Shown here: positions 63,894 through 64,000 of the stretch, piece after piece
Layout of the letters: every line of letters starts with the position of its first letter
Numbering within the stretch: the stretch's first letter is position 1
Source of the DNA: Ochotona curzoniae
Taxonomy: Eukaryota; Chordata; Mammalia; Lagomorpha; Ochotonidae
Reading direction: 5' to 3'
Assembly: GCF_017591425.1 (NCBI RefSeq)
Contig: NW_024465885.1
Location: 43,953,001 to 44,017,000 of the forward strand
Length of the DNA stretch: 64,000 bases
Made by a program: the position numbers and the translations under genes
The notes under the pieces: generated by a model
Databases searched by the model: none
What the model saw: only the letters and a program-made list of their open reading frames with translations
What the model was told of the DNA's origin: nothing

Positions 63894-64000
63894 AATAAGC
63901 AGAATCTGGTTCTGTGTTCTACAGCAAAAAGACTAATCCCTGGGATTAATGCCATGCGAACTTGGGATTTCAACTTCTAGTCATGCGAAGAACACAATCA

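Noticed and set aside
60635..64000. TMEM50B coding exons expected downstream by synteny
   Set aside because: No membrane-protein exon of that family was found on the minus strand; only a candidate poly(A) signal is present.

Overview
This is a mammalian nuclear genomic window of intron-rich, repeat-dense DNA with no operons or bacterial signals. The dominant repeat is a tRNA-derived SINE. Its landmarks are a start like GGGCCxGGCGCGATGGC, the core CATCCCATATGGGC...GGTTC, the block CCCATCCAGCTCCCTGC, the block GGGAGACCxGGAAGA, and a tail ending in AATAAATAAATCTT plus poly(A). This is the lagomorph C repeat (CSINE). The least-diverged copies carry the variant GGTTCTAATCCCGGCAGCCC with CATCGGACGGAAGATC. 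Together with three relatively young L1 insertions of one family, this points to Lagomorpha, probably a pika (Ochotona) rather than rabbit. The species call is an inference.

The one intact protein-coding gene is IFNGR2, the signalling chain of the interferon-gamma receptor, on the + strand from 38,395 to 58,632. Its seven coding exons join in frame to a 341-residue protein with a signal peptide, two fibronectin-III-type (class II cytokine receptor) domains, one membrane helix and a short cytoplasmic tail with a JAK2-binding PPSIP box. Intron phases run 1-2-1-0-1-0 and every junction is GT...AG. A CpG island with tandem GC boxes covers the promoter and exon 1. A 7-codon upstream ORF in a strong Kozak context lies about 50 bp before the receptor start codon.

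Region by region: 1-37.6 kb is the intergenic block upstream of IFNGR2. In other mammals IFNAR1 is the upstream neighbour; none of its exons were recognised here. This block holds about 40 SINE copies, a twin-primed (5'-inverted) L1 at 9.0-10.6 kb, a divergent array of roughly 58-bp repeats at 12.0-14.9 kb with an inverted relative at 7.5-8.3 kb, an L1 inserted into a SINE at 23.8-25.1 kb, an LTR-like fragment at 26.4-26.6 kb, and an RPL36 processed pseudogene at 32.2-32.6 kb. 37.6-58.6 kb is IFNGR2. 58.6-64 kb is its 3'UTR and flank, with nested SINEs and a third L1 of the same family carrying a clean target-site duplication.

SINE boundaries were placed by eye and are good to about 5-20 bp. 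Exon boundaries, target-site duplications and motif positions were counted to the base. Nothing here looks like an undescribed multi-gene system. The most interesting items are the repeat insertion structures, the approximately 58-bp array, and small regulatory and protein features of IFNGR2.
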